Positions 1 to 5,421 of a DNA stretch of 5,421 nt are shown here, piece after piece. The stretch is from Verrucomicrobiota bacterium (lineage in GTDB: Bacteria > Verrucomicrobiota > Kiritimatiellia > Kiritimatiellales > Tichowtungiaceae): contig JADYZA010000145.1 in the NCBI GenBank assembly GCA_020853375.1, forward strand, positions 1-5,421, in the 5' to 3' direction. How positions within the stretch are numbered: position 1 is the stretch's first letter; every line of letters begins with the position of its first letter. The position numbers and the translations under genes were made by a program. The notes under the pieces are model-generated. The model was not told the DNA's origin. It saw only the letters and a list, made by a program, of their open reading frames with translations, and searched no databases.

Positions 1-37
1 CCAAAGTAACAGGCGGAGCAATTCACGGAGTTTCAAT

Positions 38-673
38 TTAGATTCCTTTCAGTCGATCAATTTTTTCAGAACAGGTATCCCATGCAAATTTAAACAGAAA
101 GAAGGTCGACCAGAGTTTTGCAAGATCTTCGATCGAAAGGTGCATAGGGAATTCATACGGAAGCATCACATCCGTCACAAGCATGATGCTAAAAAACCCG
201 CCCGCCAGCACAATGTCCAGCACGGCCTTGCGTCCGCGGCAGAAAATCCGGCCCCAGAAGACCAAGGTTCCTGCTTCTAAGCAGCCCAATATACCGAAAA
301 ACATCCAGTCCTTGAATCCGAGATGGTCGCTCAACCCCTCATGAATCAGAAACCGATCATCGCAACCGAGATAAAAAAACATAATCATCTGAGAAACAAG
401 GAATAGCTCTTCCCTCCCACCGATTTCTTCCAATTTCAGACATCGCCATGTGACTAGAAAAAGAACCGCGCCTGTCCAGAGAAAGAAAACAGAAAGGCTG
501 GTATTGATGGCATACAGAGGCAAGTGGCTGTAGTCCGGACAGGTGCTGACGATATCGGTCAGGAAATAGCGCGCAGCGGACGGTGAAAAAAAATACTCAA
601 CACCAGCGACCAACAGAGTGTACACACCCAGCGTGGTGAAAAGCACCCAACGTATTTTTCGGGAAAGGTTCAT
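38..673 (-). CDS. Integral membrane protein of unknown function
   Basis: I do not recognise this 211-residue protein. It is very hydrophobic, with likely membrane segments near residues 9-27, 54-77, 90-104, 122-140 and 150-168, and perhaps a sixth near 187-199. The most distinctive part is a polar patch after the third segment, around residues 103-117, reading GCDDRFLIHEGLSDH, with D105, D106, H111, E112, D116 and H117 together. Such clusters at a membrane face can bind metal, as in some membrane hydrolases, but nothing here proves catalysis. The start (MNLSRK) has no clear Shine-Dalgarno sequence; it is chosen because it is followed directly by a positive N-terminus and the first hydrophobic segment. 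It lies 58 bp downstream of the dsbD-like gene on the same strand, so co-transcription is possible. Hand counts on four lines of this gene (61-180, 361-480) give about 43% GC, against about 60% in sampled lines of the neighbours, which suggests a gene of different history. That it is a real gene is likely; its function is unknown. Confidence 0.75.
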   Translation of the reverse strand: MNLSRKIRWVLFTTLGVYTLLVAGVEYFFSPSAARYFLTDIVSTCPDYSHLPLYAINTSLSVFFLWTGAVLFLVTWRCLKLEEIGGREELFLVSQMIMFFYLGCDDRFLIHEGLSDHLGFKDWMFFGILGCLEAGTLVFWGRIFCRGRKAVLDIVLAGGFFSIMLVTDVMLPYEFPMHLSIEDLAKLWSTFFLFKFAWDTCSEKIDRLKGI

Positions 674-731
674 AAACTTGTCGGCAAGCTACAGAAAACT
701 CGAACCGAATCCTACCAAAAATATTTAATCC

Positions 732-1958
732 TCATTTGACCGGCTCCATAACGACGTACGTTGGCAGTCCAATGACTTTGAAATGATCAAGGATATCCGT
801 CGCCGGAGACTCCTTGTAATTGGTTGCATCGAACTTGATCACCTTATAACGAGCCAGCCGCTTTTTGACTTCCGGATCCGCAAGCGTACTTGCATCCATC
901 GCATGGCAGTTTTTGCACCAGTCGGCCCAGAAGTCGATGAACACCGGCTTACCTTCGGCATACGCCTCTTTTAACGCATCATCAAAACAGGTTGCTTTAT
1001 TTTCGCATAACACTAGTTCCGCTCCGGAGGGTTTTAACCGCGCCATCAAAAGGCGGCTTCCCAGCAGTCCGTAATAACCGGCTAAAAGCAGAATCAACAC
1101 CCCGAATCCCCGCTTGATCCACTCTGTCCATCCGCCCGGTTTAGGTAGAAATGAAAGTCCGGCTCCAGCAAACGGCCACGGTAAAGCCATCCCCAAACCG
1201 AGCACAAACGGCAAAGCGAGCCCCGCATGAATTCCGCTGGCATAAAGGTTTCCCGAGAGCAACAGCACTGCGATCACCACTGGAGCGACACAGGCTCCGG
1301 CCAGCAGCGCGGAAAGTCCGCCGATACTGAACGCCGCCAGATATTCCTCTTCGACCTGTCTGCGGCTTAGATGCTGATGTAGTTTAGAAAGATCGATATG
1401 AAAAACATTAAGCATGGCTAGCGCCAGTAGAAGGAAAACTGCGGCGACCGAAAGATTAAACCATGGGTTTGCATTCAGCGTTCCGAAACGCGCGCCGCCC
1501 AGCACCACAGCCAGACCCAGTATTCCGTACACCACGGTGATGCCCAGTCCGTAAATTCCGCCCAGCAAAAATCCTTTGCGGCGGGATTCCGACTGCGCCC
1601 CTGCGCCGATAATTGCCAAGTTGACCGGAATCATGGGCAGCACACACGGCGTCAAATTCAACGCCAGCCCGCCGAGAAGAATCACCACCAGCGTCGGCCA
1701 CAATCCCCAGTGTTCATAAAACGTAACCGGACGCGCTGTGAATCGCTTGAAAAAGCCCGGCCGCTGGTGCATCCCTTCGGCCCGGTCGAGAAATTCCGTG
1801 AACTCGCTGTTGTTCATATAACCGGTTCCGGTTCGGACAACCGTGAACTTTTCCGCAAGTCCCCGCCATGAATGCTCCTGATCCACCGGAGTCGCAATCT
1901 GCGCCGCACCGGTCAGCGCCGCCGCAAGAAGAAGAGAGAAAAGGATTAACTTTTTCAT
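732..1958 (-). CDS. DsbD/CcdA-like thiol:disulfide interchange protein with C-terminal thioredoxin domain
   Basis: This 408-residue protein probably carries electrons from cytoplasmic thioredoxin across the inner membrane to reduce periplasmic disulfides or feed cytochrome c maturation. Residues 1-19 look like a signal peptide (MKK, then a hydrophobic stretch ending TGAAQ). About six membrane segments follow between residues 84 and 303, with the two expected intramembrane cysteines: C105 in NLTPCVLPMIP and C223 in GACVAPVV. The C-terminal thioredoxin-like domain (about 325-408) has the active site WCKNC (C348, C351) and the cis-proline motif GLPT (P399). Three things are odd. There is no room for a DsbD-alpha domain, only about 60 residues between signal and first membrane segment. 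The protein ends eight or nine residues after P399, so the last strand and helix of a thioredoxin fold are missing. An extra cysteine pair, C318 and C324, precedes the thioredoxin domain. The start at 1958 is fixed by the signal peptide and a TGGAG ribosome site 7 nt upstream; the longer open frame to 2228 only mirrors cca. DsbD-like is sure; exact partner is not. Confidence 0.9.
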   Translation of the reverse strand: MKKLILFSLLLAAALTGAAQIATPVDQEHSWRGLAEKFTVVRTGTGYMNNSEFTEFLDRAEGMHQRPGFFKRFTARPVTFYEHWGLWPTLVVILLGGLALNLTPCVLPMIPVNLAIIGAGAQSESRRKGFLLGGIYGLGITVVYGILGLAVVLGGARFGTLNANPWFNLSVAAVFLLLALAMLNVFHIDLSKLHQHLSRRQVEEEYLAAFSIGGLSALLAGACVAPVVIAVLLLSGNLYASGIHAGLALPFVLGLGMALPWPFAGAGLSFLPKPGGWTEWIKRGFGVLILLLAGYYGLLGSRLLMARLKPSGAELVLCENKATCFDDALKEAYAEGKPVFIDFWADWCKNCHAMDASTLADPEVKKRLARYKVIKFDATNYKESPATDILDHFKVIGLPTYVVMEPVK

Positions 1959-1965
1959 AGGTTCA

Positions 1966-1970
1966 CTCCA
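1966..1970 (-). promoter_or_regulatory. Ribosome binding site of the dsbD-like gene
   Basis: The minus strand reads TGGAG, followed by seven bases (TGAACCT) and then the ATG at 1958. This site decides the start: the upstream in-frame extension lies opposite cca and encodes an arginine-rich sequence unlike any DsbD N-terminus, whereas the protein from 1958 begins with a classic signal peptide. Confidence 0.7.
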
Positions 1971-1984
1971 GACTGACCGCACTA

Positions 1985-3292
1985 ATGAACTGTGACGAGC
2001 ATACAGCGCTAAACATCCTGAAGCAAATCCGCAAGGCGGGTTTCGCCGCTTTCTTTGCAGGAGGTGCCGTGCGCGACCGTTTACTCGGACGTTCCGCCAG
2101 AGATTTCGACATTGCCACGAGCGCCACTCCCGATCAGATCGAAGCGCTCTTTCCGAAAACCGTCGCCGTCGGCAAAGCCTTCGGTGTGATCGTTGTTGTG
2201 CAGGACGGAACCGAAACGGAAGTCGCAACCTTCCGCACCGACGGCGGCTATCAGGATGGTCGCCGCCCAGACTCCGTTCATTTCTGCGGAGCCGAAGAAG
2301 ATGCCAAACGGCGCGACTTCACCGTCAACGGCATGTTTTACGATCCGATCGAAGATAAAGTCATCGACTATGTCGGCGGACAAGCTGATCTCCAAAAGAA
2401 AATCATCCGTGCCATCGGCGAACCGGAACGACGCTTTGCCGAGGATCATCTGCGGATGCTGCGCGCCGTCCGCTTCGCTCACACACTTGGCTTTGAAATC
2501 GAACCGGCCACCCGCGCCGCGATTCAACGCCACGCACAGGATTTAGCGAAAATCAGCGCCGAGCGCATTGAAAACGAATTCTCCCGCACACTCACCGAAA
2601 GCCTCCGGCCCGGCGACGCGCTGAAAGAACTGGTCGAACTCGGCCTGATGAAAACCATCATGCCGGAAATTCTTCCAATGATTGGACAGGAACAGCCGCC
2701 GGAATTCCATCCGGAAGGCGATGTCTTCATCCACACCTGCCTGATGCTTAACCTGATGAAAAACCCGAGCCGTCCCCTTGCCTACACCGTGCTTCTGCAC
2801 GACGTTGGCAAACCGGCTACCGCATTCATGGGCGAAGATCGTCTGCGCTTTCACGGACATGAACGCAAGAGCGCCGAAATGGCCGAAGAAATTCTGCGCC
2901 GCCTGAAACTGCCGACCAAAGAGATTAAACAGATTGTCGCCGCCATCGACGGACACATGCGCTTCAAAGACGTGCAGAAGATGAACAAGTCGACTCTGCG
3001 CAAACTGATGGGTGCTGAAACGTTTGATCTGGAACTGGAACTGCACCGGGTGGATTGCTCCGGCAGTCATGGTCTGCTCGATAATTATCATTTTCTCCTT
3101 CAGAAAGCGGAGGAAATGAAGAACGAGCCGATTCTTCCGGAACGCTGGGTTACCGGAAAGGATCTGCGCGACTTCGGCGTTCAGCCCGGCCCGCGTATGG
3201 GGGAACTGCTCCAGCTCGCGTACGACGCCCAGCTCGAAGGCCGTTTTACCGACCGGGCCGCCCTGCTGATCTGGCTGAAACCACAGCTCTGA
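1985..3292 (+). CDS. cca: CCA-adding tRNA nucleotidyltransferase with HD domain
   Basis: This 435-residue enzyme of the class II nucleotidyltransferase/poly(A) polymerase family most likely adds or repairs the CCA tail on tRNA 3' ends using CTP and ATP in the cytoplasm. The head domain carries GGAVRD (26-31) and the metal-binding DFD (D40, D42), then the RRDFTVNG motif (109-116) and the nucleotide-selecting EDHLR motif (153-157) within [15 protein letters not shown]. An RNA-binding region follows at about 175-235. An HD-type metal domain spans about 246-360, with H250, LLHDVGKP (H272, D273), FHGHER (290-294) and D358. The C-terminus has [19 protein letters not shown] (391-409), typical of CCA enzymes that carry the HD domain in the middle. 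The start at 1985 is the first ATG after an in-frame TAG at 1958-1960. It lacks a Shine-Dalgarno sequence, so initiation may be leaderless or depend on weak local structure. It is divergent from the dsbD-like gene and 65 bp upstream of folE. A poly(A) polymerase role is the main alternative; the tail region favours CCA addition. Confidence 0.93.
   Translation: MNCDEHTALNILKQIRKAGFAAFFAGGAVRDRLLGRSARDFDIATSATPDQIEALFPKTVAVGKAFGVIVVVQDGTETEVATFRTDGGYQDGRRPDSVHFCGAEEDAKRRDFTVNGMFYDPIEDKVIDYVGGQADLQKKIIRAIGEPERRFAEDHLRMLRAVRFAHTLGFEIEPATRAAIQRHAQDLAKISAERIENEFSRTLTESLRPGDALKELVELGLMKTIMPEILPMIGQEQPPEFHPEGDVFIHTCLMLNLMKNPSRPLAYTVLLHDVGKPATAFMGEDRLRFHGHERKSAEMAEEILRRLKLPTKEIKQIVAAIDGHMRFKDVQKMNKSTLRKLMGAETFDLELELHRVDCSGSHGLLDNYHFLLQKAEEMKNEPILPERWVTGKDLRDFGVQPGPRMGELLQLAYDAQLEGRFTDRAALLIWLKPQL
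1998..2026 (-). promoter_or_regulatory. Possible promoter of the dsbD-like gene, inside the 5' end of cca
   Basis: On the minus strand, TTGCTT (2026-2021) and TATGCT (2003-1998) are separated by exactly 17 bases, resembling a sigma70 -35 and -10 pair with 3/6 and 4/6 matches to consensus. The implied 5' leader would be about 35 nt. Because the gap to cca is only 26 bp, a promoter here must lie in cca coding sequence, which suits this position. Such partial matches arise often by chance, so this is a weak call. Confidence 0.22.
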
Positions 3293-3298
3293 TTTTTT
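3269..3298 (+). terminator. Weak terminator-like hairpin spanning the cca stop codon
   Basis: The last codons of cca can fold: GGCTG (3273-3277) pairs with CAGCT (3284-3288, one G-U) around the loop AAACCA, and after a small internal loop ATC (3269-3271) pairs with GAT (3291-3293). A run of five more T follows at 3294-3298. Hairpin plus T-tract is the form of an intrinsic terminator, here including the TGA at 3290-3292. The stem is short and imperfect, so termination would be partial at best. Confidence 0.3.
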
Positions 3299-3310
3299 CG
3301 TGGCTAAATT

Positions 3311-3325
3311 TTCCAATGTTTGGAA
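3311..3325. repeat. Perfect 6-bp inverted repeat upstream of folE
   Basis: TTCCAA (3311-3316) and TTGGAA (3320-3325) are exact reverse complements separated by TGT. It lies in the only gap between cca and folE, 32 bp before the folE start, a position where an operator could sit. It may equally be chance. The ATG inside it (3316) opens a longer folE frame, but that start has no ribosome site. Confidence 0.4.
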
Positions 3326-3345
3326 CACTCCGGCACGATTTAAAC

Positions 3346-3350
3346 GGGAG
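3346..3350 (+). promoter_or_regulatory. Ribosome binding site of folE
   Basis: GGGAG sits seven bases before the ATG at 3358. This chooses that start over the in-frame ATG at 3316, whose upstream sequence has no purine-rich site and whose extra 14 residues match nothing expected of the family. Confidence 0.65.
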
Positions 3351-3357
3351 CCAATCC

Positions 3358-3906
3358 ATGGAAGAACTGATTCGTAAACTGCTGGTTGAACTGGGCGAAA
3401 ATCCGGAGCGCGAGGGACTGAAAGGTACTCCGGCGCGTGTGGCCGAATCCTACAAATTTCTGACGCACGGCTACCACCAGAACATTGATGATGTGCTGAA
3501 TGGCGCCTTTTTCGAGGCCGAAGACAGCCACATGGTAATTGTGAAGGACATCGAAGTTTACAGTCTCTGCGAACACCACATGCTTCCATTCATTGGAAAA
3601 TGCCACATCGGCTACATTCCGGAAAAAAAAGTGATCGGCGTCAGCAAACTGGCCCGCATCGTGGACGTTTTTGCCCGCCGCCTCCAGATTCAGGAACGGC
3701 TGACCGATCAGATCGCCCATGTCATTATGGAAAAAACCGGCGCACAAGGCGTCGGCGTGGTGATCGAGGCGCAACATCTCTGTATGATGATGCGCGGTGT
3801 CGAAAAACAGAATTCCAAGATGATCACCTCCGCCATGCATGGAACCTTCCGCTCCCAGCTGGCGACCCGAACCGAATTTCTCCGGCTGATTGGAACGATC
3901 GGTTGA
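3358..3906 (+). CDS. folE: GTP cyclohydrolase I (zinc type, FolE)
   Basis: This 182-residue cytoplasmic enzyme opens and rearranges GTP to 7,8-dihydroneopterin triphosphate plus formate, the first step toward tetrahydrofolate and also a source for queuosine-type deazapurines. The family signatures are clear: LCEHHMLPF at 70-78, [19 protein letters not shown] at 85-103, and [17 protein letters not shown] at 137-153. The three zinc ligands are present, C71, H74 and C142, together with H73, the equivalent of the catalytic histidine in the CEHH motif, so this is the zinc-dependent FolE and not the FolE2 type. The N-terminal [18 protein letters not shown] (15-32) is also typical. The length fits compact bacterial members, which lack part of the N-terminal extension of the E. 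coli enzyme. It lies 65 bp after cca and 32 bp before recN. No other folate gene is in the window, so the context does not tell which pterin pathway it serves. Its stop codon lies in the loop of a small hairpin. Confidence 0.97.
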   Translation: MEELIRKLLVELGENPEREGLKGTPARVAESYKFLTHGYHQNIDDVLNGAFFEAEDSHMVIVKDIEVYSLCEHHMLPFIGKCHIGYIPEKKVIGVSKLARIVDVFARRLQIQERLTDQIAHVIMEKTGAQGVGVVIEAQHLCMMMRGVEKQNSKMITSAMHGTFRSQLATRTEFLRLIGTIG

Positions 3907-3915
3907 CCGATCCGT
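3895..3915 (+). other. Hairpin with the folE stop codon in its loop
   Basis: GATCGG (3897-3902) and CCGATC (3907-3912) are perfect reverse complements around the loop TTGA (3903-3906), which contains the folE TGA stop. Skipping C3913 allows two more pairs (AC at 3895-3896 with GT at 3914-3915). No T-tract follows, only TCTTAAATT, so this is not a standard intrinsic terminator. It could act in transcript processing or stability, or in lowering recN expression; that is inference. Confidence 0.45.
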
Positions 3916-3938
3916 CTTAAATTGGAATGATGCGCGGC

Positions 3939-5421
3939 ATGTTGAGCCGTCTGAATATCCGTAATCTGGCGCTGGTGGACAGCCTCGTCGTCTCATTTGA
4001 AAACGGACTCAACGTCATCACCGGCGAAACCGGCGCGGGCAAATCGCTACTCATCGGCGCGCTCCGGCTGGTACTCGGCGAACGGGCTGACAAATCGCTC
4101 ATCCGCACCGGCGAAACAACCTGTAACATCGAAGCGGTTTTTGAATTGGCCGACCCAACGGATGTCAACGCCGCGCTCGAAGCCGTCGGCCTGCCGCCGT
4201 GCGACGGCGGAACGCTGATTATCCGCCGCACCATCACCGAGAGCAGTTCCAAGAATCTGATCAATGACTCGCCGGTCACCTTGCCCGTCCTCAAATCGCT
4301 CGGCGACGTACTGGTCGATATGCACGGGCCGTACGACCACCAGTCGCTGCTAAAAACCGACGCGCAGATGGACATCCTCGATGCCTTCGGCCAGCTCGCC
4401 GCCGACCGCTCCGCCTATCAGGAAAAATACAAACGGTTCCAGAGCTTGGAAAAACGGTTTCAGGAACTTTCGAATATCGACGAGTCCGGCCTCGCTGAAC
4501 AGATCGACCTGCTCGCGTGGAAGATCAAAGAAATTGAAGATGCTAAAATTTCCGAAGAAGACGAAACCGCCGTTCAGCTCGAACACGAACAGATGGCCAA
4601 CGCGCAGAATATTCTCGAACTGGCGCAAACCGCCGTCGGCGGACTGACCGAAGCCGAATATTCCGCCATGGAATGCCTTTCCGCCGCCCGCAAAGCCTGC
4701 ACCCAGCTCGCCAAATATATGCCGGATGCCGAAACATGGGCCGCCGAACTCGAAGGTGCGGCGCGCACCGCGCAGGAAATTTCATCCGCCATCCAGAGCG
4801 CGGTCGAAGACATTAACGCCGGGCCGGAACGGTTGCAGTTCCTCGACGAACGCCTTTTGCTCTACCGCAGCTTTAAACGCAAATACGCCCCAACCGTTCC
4901 GGAAATTCTCATCAAACTCGACGAATGGAAAGCACGACTCAAAGATTTGCAGTCCCGCGACGAACAGCGCGCCGCCGTCGGCAATGACCGCGCCGCCGCG
5001 CTGGTTGAAACCGAAAAAGCCGGACGCGCTTTGCGTAAAAAACGGCAGAAGGTTGCCGGCGATCTGGCCGACGCCATTACCGCCGAACTGCGCGACCTCG
5101 GTTTCGAACACGGACTTTTTGAAGTTCAACTGCTGGATGCCGATGAACCGGCCGCTTCCGGCATGGACGAAATTGAATTCGGCTTCGCGCCCAACGCCGG
5201 TGAAACCATGCGGCCGTTGCGGGCGATTGCTTCCAGCGGTGAAATCTCGCGCGTCATGCTGGCCGTCAAAGCCGTACTGGCGCGTCACGACCGGATTCCC
5301 CTGCTCGTCTTTGACGAAATCGACGCCAACGTCGGCGGCGAAATCGCCAACGCCGTCGGCGACAAACTCGCGCAGGTCGGCCAAACGCATCAGGTCATCG
5401 CCATCACCCACCTGCCGCAGG
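3939..5421 (+). CDS. recN: DNA repair ATPase RecN (3' end outside the window)
   Basis: RecN is an SMC-like ABC ATPase that acts early in double-strand break repair by binding DNA ends and aiding RecA-dependent recombination in the cytoplasm. The frame is open to the window edge, giving 494 residues; family members are usually about 550-575, so some 55-80 are missing. The N-terminus MLSRLNIRNLALVDSL and Walker A GETGAGKS (29-36) are typical, followed by HGPYDHQSLL (129-138). A charged, alanine-rich middle (about 155-375) fits the coiled-coil arms. The signature motif ASSGEISR (431-438), Walker B LLVFDEID (455-462) and the switch region ITHLPQ (489-494) complete the ATPase head. The usual SGGELSR reads SSGEISR, the residues after Walker B read DANVGG instead of the common DTGVSG type, and HGQHEHQ reads HGPYDHQ. 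The start at 3939 gives the expected MLSRLNI beginning; in-frame ATGs at 3927 and 3930 would add two to four residues. The ribosome site is poor: a GGA at 3924 is 12 nt away. It follows folE by 32 bp and may be co-transcribed. Confidence 0.96.
   Translation, partial: MLSRLNIRNLALVDSLVVSFENGLNVITGETGAGKSLLIGALRLVLGERADKSLIRTGETTCNIEAVFELADPTDVNAALEAVGLPPCDGGTLIIRRTITESSSKNLINDSPVTLPVLKSLGDVLVDMHGPYDHQSLLKTDAQMDILDAFGQLAADRSAYQEKYKRFQSLEKRFQELSNIDESGLAEQIDLLAWKIKEIEDAKISEEDETAVQLEHEQMANAQNILELAQTAVGGLTEAEYSAMECLSAARKACTQLAKYMPDAETWAAELEGAARTAQEISSAIQSAVEDINAGPERLQFLDERLLLYRSFKRKYAPTVPEILIKLDEWKARLKDLQSRDEQRAAVGNDRAAALVETEKAGRALRKKRQKVAGDLADAITAELRDLGFEHGLFEVQLLDADEPAASGMDEIEFGFAPNAGETMRPLRAIASSGEISRVMLAVKAVLARHDRIPLLVFDEIDANVGGEIANAVGDKLAQVGQTHQVIAITHLPQ

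Noticed and set aside
675..690. Small hairpin (CTTG/CAAG with a TCGG loop) just upstream of the membrane protein start
   Set aside because: Only four perfect pairs plus weak flanking pairs; easily chance, with no T-tract or other support.
1959..2228. In-frame 90-codon upstream extension of the dsbD-like gene on the minus strand
   Set aside because: It lies opposite cca, is arginine-rich, resembles no DsbD sequence, and would bury the clear signal peptide and ribosome site at 1958-1970.
3320..3344. TTGGAA followed by TTTAAA as a folE promoter
   Set aside because: The spacing is 13 bases, too short for a sigma70 promoter, and both boxes are only partial matches.
3316..3357. Upstream ATG adding 14 residues to FolE
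   Set aside because: There is no ribosome site before it and it begins inside the inverted repeat, whereas GGGAG sits at proper distance before 3358.
2543..3589. 348-codon minus-strand open frame opposite cca and folE
   Set aside because: It covers two well-supported genes on the other strand, crosses their boundary, and its translation shows no recognisable domain. It is a by-product of codon bias.
3917..4375. Minus-strand open frames of 92-209 codons opposite recN, beginning with this 152-codon frame
   Set aside because: recN is continuous and fully supported by its motifs through this whole stretch. The antisense frames have low-complexity or unrecognisable products.

Overview
The window is an ordinary bacterial chromosomal segment with five protein genes and no RNA genes, CRISPR arrays, transposons or phage genes that I can support. 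Two genes lie on the minus strand at the left: an unrecognised integral membrane protein (38-673) and a DsbD/CcdA-like thiol:disulfide interchange protein (732-1958). Three lie on the plus strand: a CCA-adding tRNA nucleotidyltransferase (1985-3292), GTP cyclohydrolase I (3358-3906), and the DNA repair ATPase RecN (3939 to beyond the right edge).

The likely host is a Gram-negative bacterium, because the DsbD-like protein implies a periplasm. The RecN motif variants (ASSGEISR for the usual SGGELSR, DANVGG after Walker B) and the style of the CCA enzyme suggest the PVC superphylum, perhaps Kiritimatiellota, Lentisphaerota or Verrucomicrobiota. That placement is inference from memory of these families and needs a search.

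Layout: the dsbD-like gene and cca are divergent, with start codons only 26 bp apart, so each promoter must reach into the other gene. The membrane protein follows the dsbD-like gene after 58 bp and may share its transcript. On the plus strand cca, folE and recN follow one another with gaps of 65 and 32 bp. A weak terminator-like hairpin spans the cca stop codon, and a perfect 6-bp hairpin places the folE stop codon in its loop. These could uncouple expression along the run. The plus-strand products are housekeeping functions (tRNA 3'-end maturation, pterin/folate synthesis, double-strand break repair) with no obvious shared pathway.

The points most worth a second look are the DsbD-like protein, which lacks a DsbD-alpha domain, ends abruptly eight residues after its cis-proline motif and carries an extra cysteine pair; the altered ABC motifs of RecN; and the unrecognised, lower-GC membrane protein with a DDRFLIHE motif. 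I do not see convincing evidence of a new multi-gene system here.
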